DNA of 28,118 bases from a virus. Each line of letters begins with the position of its first letter. Positions within the stretch are counted from its first letter, which is position 1. Under the pieces are notes generated by a model. The model searched no databases. It was not told the DNA's origin and saw only the letters and a list, made by a program, of their open reading frames with translations. Of the stretch, positions 27,153 to 28,118 are shown piece after piece. The translations under genes were made by a program, and so were the position numbers. The DNA lies in the IMG/VR virus record IMGVR_UViG_3300045941_000312, positions 1 to 28,118 of that record; one strand, given 5' to 3'.

Positions 27153-28118
27153 ATGCCGCGCCGCTCCCCCGCCACCGGCCAGGTCTTTTACAAACAGGCA
27201 ACGCGGCAGTGGGTGATCCGCGCACATGGCGTCGAACGCACCAGCAAAGCCTGGCGCACGCGCAGAGATGCTACCCAGGCGCTTGAGACGCTGCTGGCGG
27301 CCTTCGCCCAGCCGCAGACGCCTCCACCATCACCGGCCCTCACTCTGGGTGATTACCTGCCCGCCTGGCTCGCCGGCATCCGTCACCGTCTGCGCCCCAC
27401 ATCGCTCCTCACCTATGACGCCGCCCTCGCCATGTGGCTCCCAACCCTCGGCGCCTGTCCACTGGACCAGCTCACCCCCCAGCACTGCCGCCGCGCCCTC
27501 GCCGACCTGCTGTCGCCCGAATCCCCCGGCGTGCGTGCCTATGCCCCATCCACCGTCGTCAAGGCCCGCGCGATTCTCTCGATGGCCCTCGCCGATGCCG
27601 TTGATGACGAGCTCATCCCGCGCAACCCACTGCGCCGCGTGCCGCCGCCACGCATCCCCGAGCGCGAGCCGCGGCCCTTCACCGTACCTGAAGTCCGCCG
27701 CATCCTGCAGAGTGTCCAGCACACACCGCTGGTCGCCGCGGTCACCCTGGCCTGCTGCTACGGCCTGCGCGCCGGCGAGGTCGCAGGACTTCAGTGGGCC
27801 GATATCACCGAAACGTCCGTGTCCATTCAGCGTCAGCACCCAGGCACCGGTGTCGGCCACCGGGCCACCAAGACGCCGGCCGCCACCCGCAGCCTGCCGC
27901 TGATTCCCCTGGTCGCCGCGGCGCTCGCCCAACAGCGGACCCTGCAGGACGCGTCGCAGTACGTCGTCGGCGTCCGGCGTGAATCGCTCGGAAGGCAATG
28001 GCGGCAGCACGTCCAGGCGGCAGGCATCCCGCGGCGCACCTTCCACGAGCTGCGTCACGCCGCCGTCACGCTGCTCGCATCACTCGGCGTTGATGAGCAG
28101 GTGCGGATGATGGTGGTG
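27153..28118 (+). CDS. int: Tyrosine integrase, 3' end beyond the window
   Basis: The first 322 codons of the phage integrase are present. The N-terminal 60 residues are a basic arm-binding-like segment (GQVFYKQATRQWVIRAHGVE). Residues 63-165 are the core-binding domain (LTLGDYLPAWLAGIRHRL...). The catalytic domain shows Arg206 (YGLRAGEVAGLQW), Lys240 (TKTPAATRSLPL), and His298/Arg301 (FHELRHAAVTLLASLGV). The final Tyr lies outside the window. The ATG at 27153 has GAGGTG four bases upstream. It is co-directional with the repressor, 97 bases downstream. It integrates the phage and, with the HTH protein, excises it. The attachment site is not visible here. Confidence 0.93.
   Translation, partial: MPRRSPATGQVFYKQATRQWVIRAHGVERTSKAWRTRRDATQALETLLAAFAQPQTPPPSPALTLGDYLPAWLAGIRHRLRPTSLLTYDAALAMWLPTLGACPLDQLTPQHCRRALADLLSPESPGVRAYAPSTVVKARAILSMALADAVDDELIPRNPLRRVPPPRIPEREPRPFTVPEVRRILQSVQHTPLVAAVTLACCYGLRAGEVAGLQWADITETSVSIQRQHPGTGVGHRATKTPAATRSLPLIPLVAAALAQQRTLQDASQYVVGVRRESLGRQWRQHVQAAGIPRRTFHELRHAAVTLLASLGVDEQVRMMVV

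Noticed and set aside
27330-28058. Minus-strand open frame opposite the integrase
   Set aside because: The plus strand encodes clear integrase catalytic residues; the reverse frame has no ribosome binding site.
1-28118. tRNA genes, rRNA genes or CRISPR arrays
   Set aside because: No cloverleaf-like arms, rRNA signatures or regularly spaced repeats were seen on either strand by eye.

Overview
The window is about 28 kb of very GC-rich DNA and carries most of a temperate siphophage or prophage with HK97-type head assembly. It has a tyrosine integrase, a repressor and Cro-like regulator pair, phage replication and recombination genes, terminase, portal, protease, capsid, connector, tail tube, tape measure and distal tail genes. 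Neighbouring genes overlap by a few bases (ATGA, GTGA or TGATG junctions) and many starts have GGAGG-type ribosome binding sites. No host gene, rRNA, tRNA or CRISPR array is visible. The host is a high-GC bacterium, perhaps Chloroflexota or Actinomycetota; that placement is a guess from composition and gene style.

Layout from right to left, which is the direction of lytic transcription. 26.6-28.1 kb: the lysogeny side on the + strand, with a Xre-type repressor and a tyrosine integrase cut by the window edge. 26.5-26.65 kb: a divergent control region with two perfect 16-bp palindromes of form TGCAAG-N4-CTTGCA, each just upstream of one of the two divergent regulators. 24.6-26.5 kb: early genes on the - strand (Cro-like protein, excisionase-like HTH protein, small zinc proteins, an orphan DNA methyltransferase, a small membrane protein). 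20.3-24.6 kb: a RecT-like annealing protein, a zinc-finger/TOPRIM primase, an unrecognised 312-residue protein in lower-GC DNA, and a VRR-NUC nuclease. 18.3-20.5 kb: small DNA-binding proteins, a lysozyme-like secreted protein, a ribbon-helix-helix protein and a SAM methyltransferase. 11.7-18.3 kb: small and large terminase, a small RHH-like protein, a portal fused to a Mu F-like domain, prohead protease and capsid. 9.4-11.7 kb: head-tail connectors and the tail terminator. 0-9.4 kb: a tail block carrying a zinc-ribbon gene, a glycosyltransferase, an antisense HNH endonuclease, two tandem tail tube genes, a frameshifted tail assembly chaperone, tape measure and distal tail protein.

The most notable points are: (i) two tandem tail tube paralogues, about 82% identical, next to a phage glycosyltransferase, suggesting a modified or two-subunit tail tube; (ii) an operator that fills the 17-bp spacer of a near-consensus promoter whose -10 box contains the apparent ATG of the Cro-like gene, pointing to leaderless translation from a downstream GTG; (iii) a zinc-ribbon gene whose reading frame is broken exactly at a run of eight G/C bases; (iv) a perfect 19-bp inverted repeat made of two related palindromes inside the primase gene; (v) an imperfect direct repeat of about 32 bp bounding the small zinc-ribbon gene before the glycosyltransferase; and (vi) an unknown 312-residue protein that may be a remote AcrVA2-like relative. 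Everything is inferred from sequence reading without database searches.
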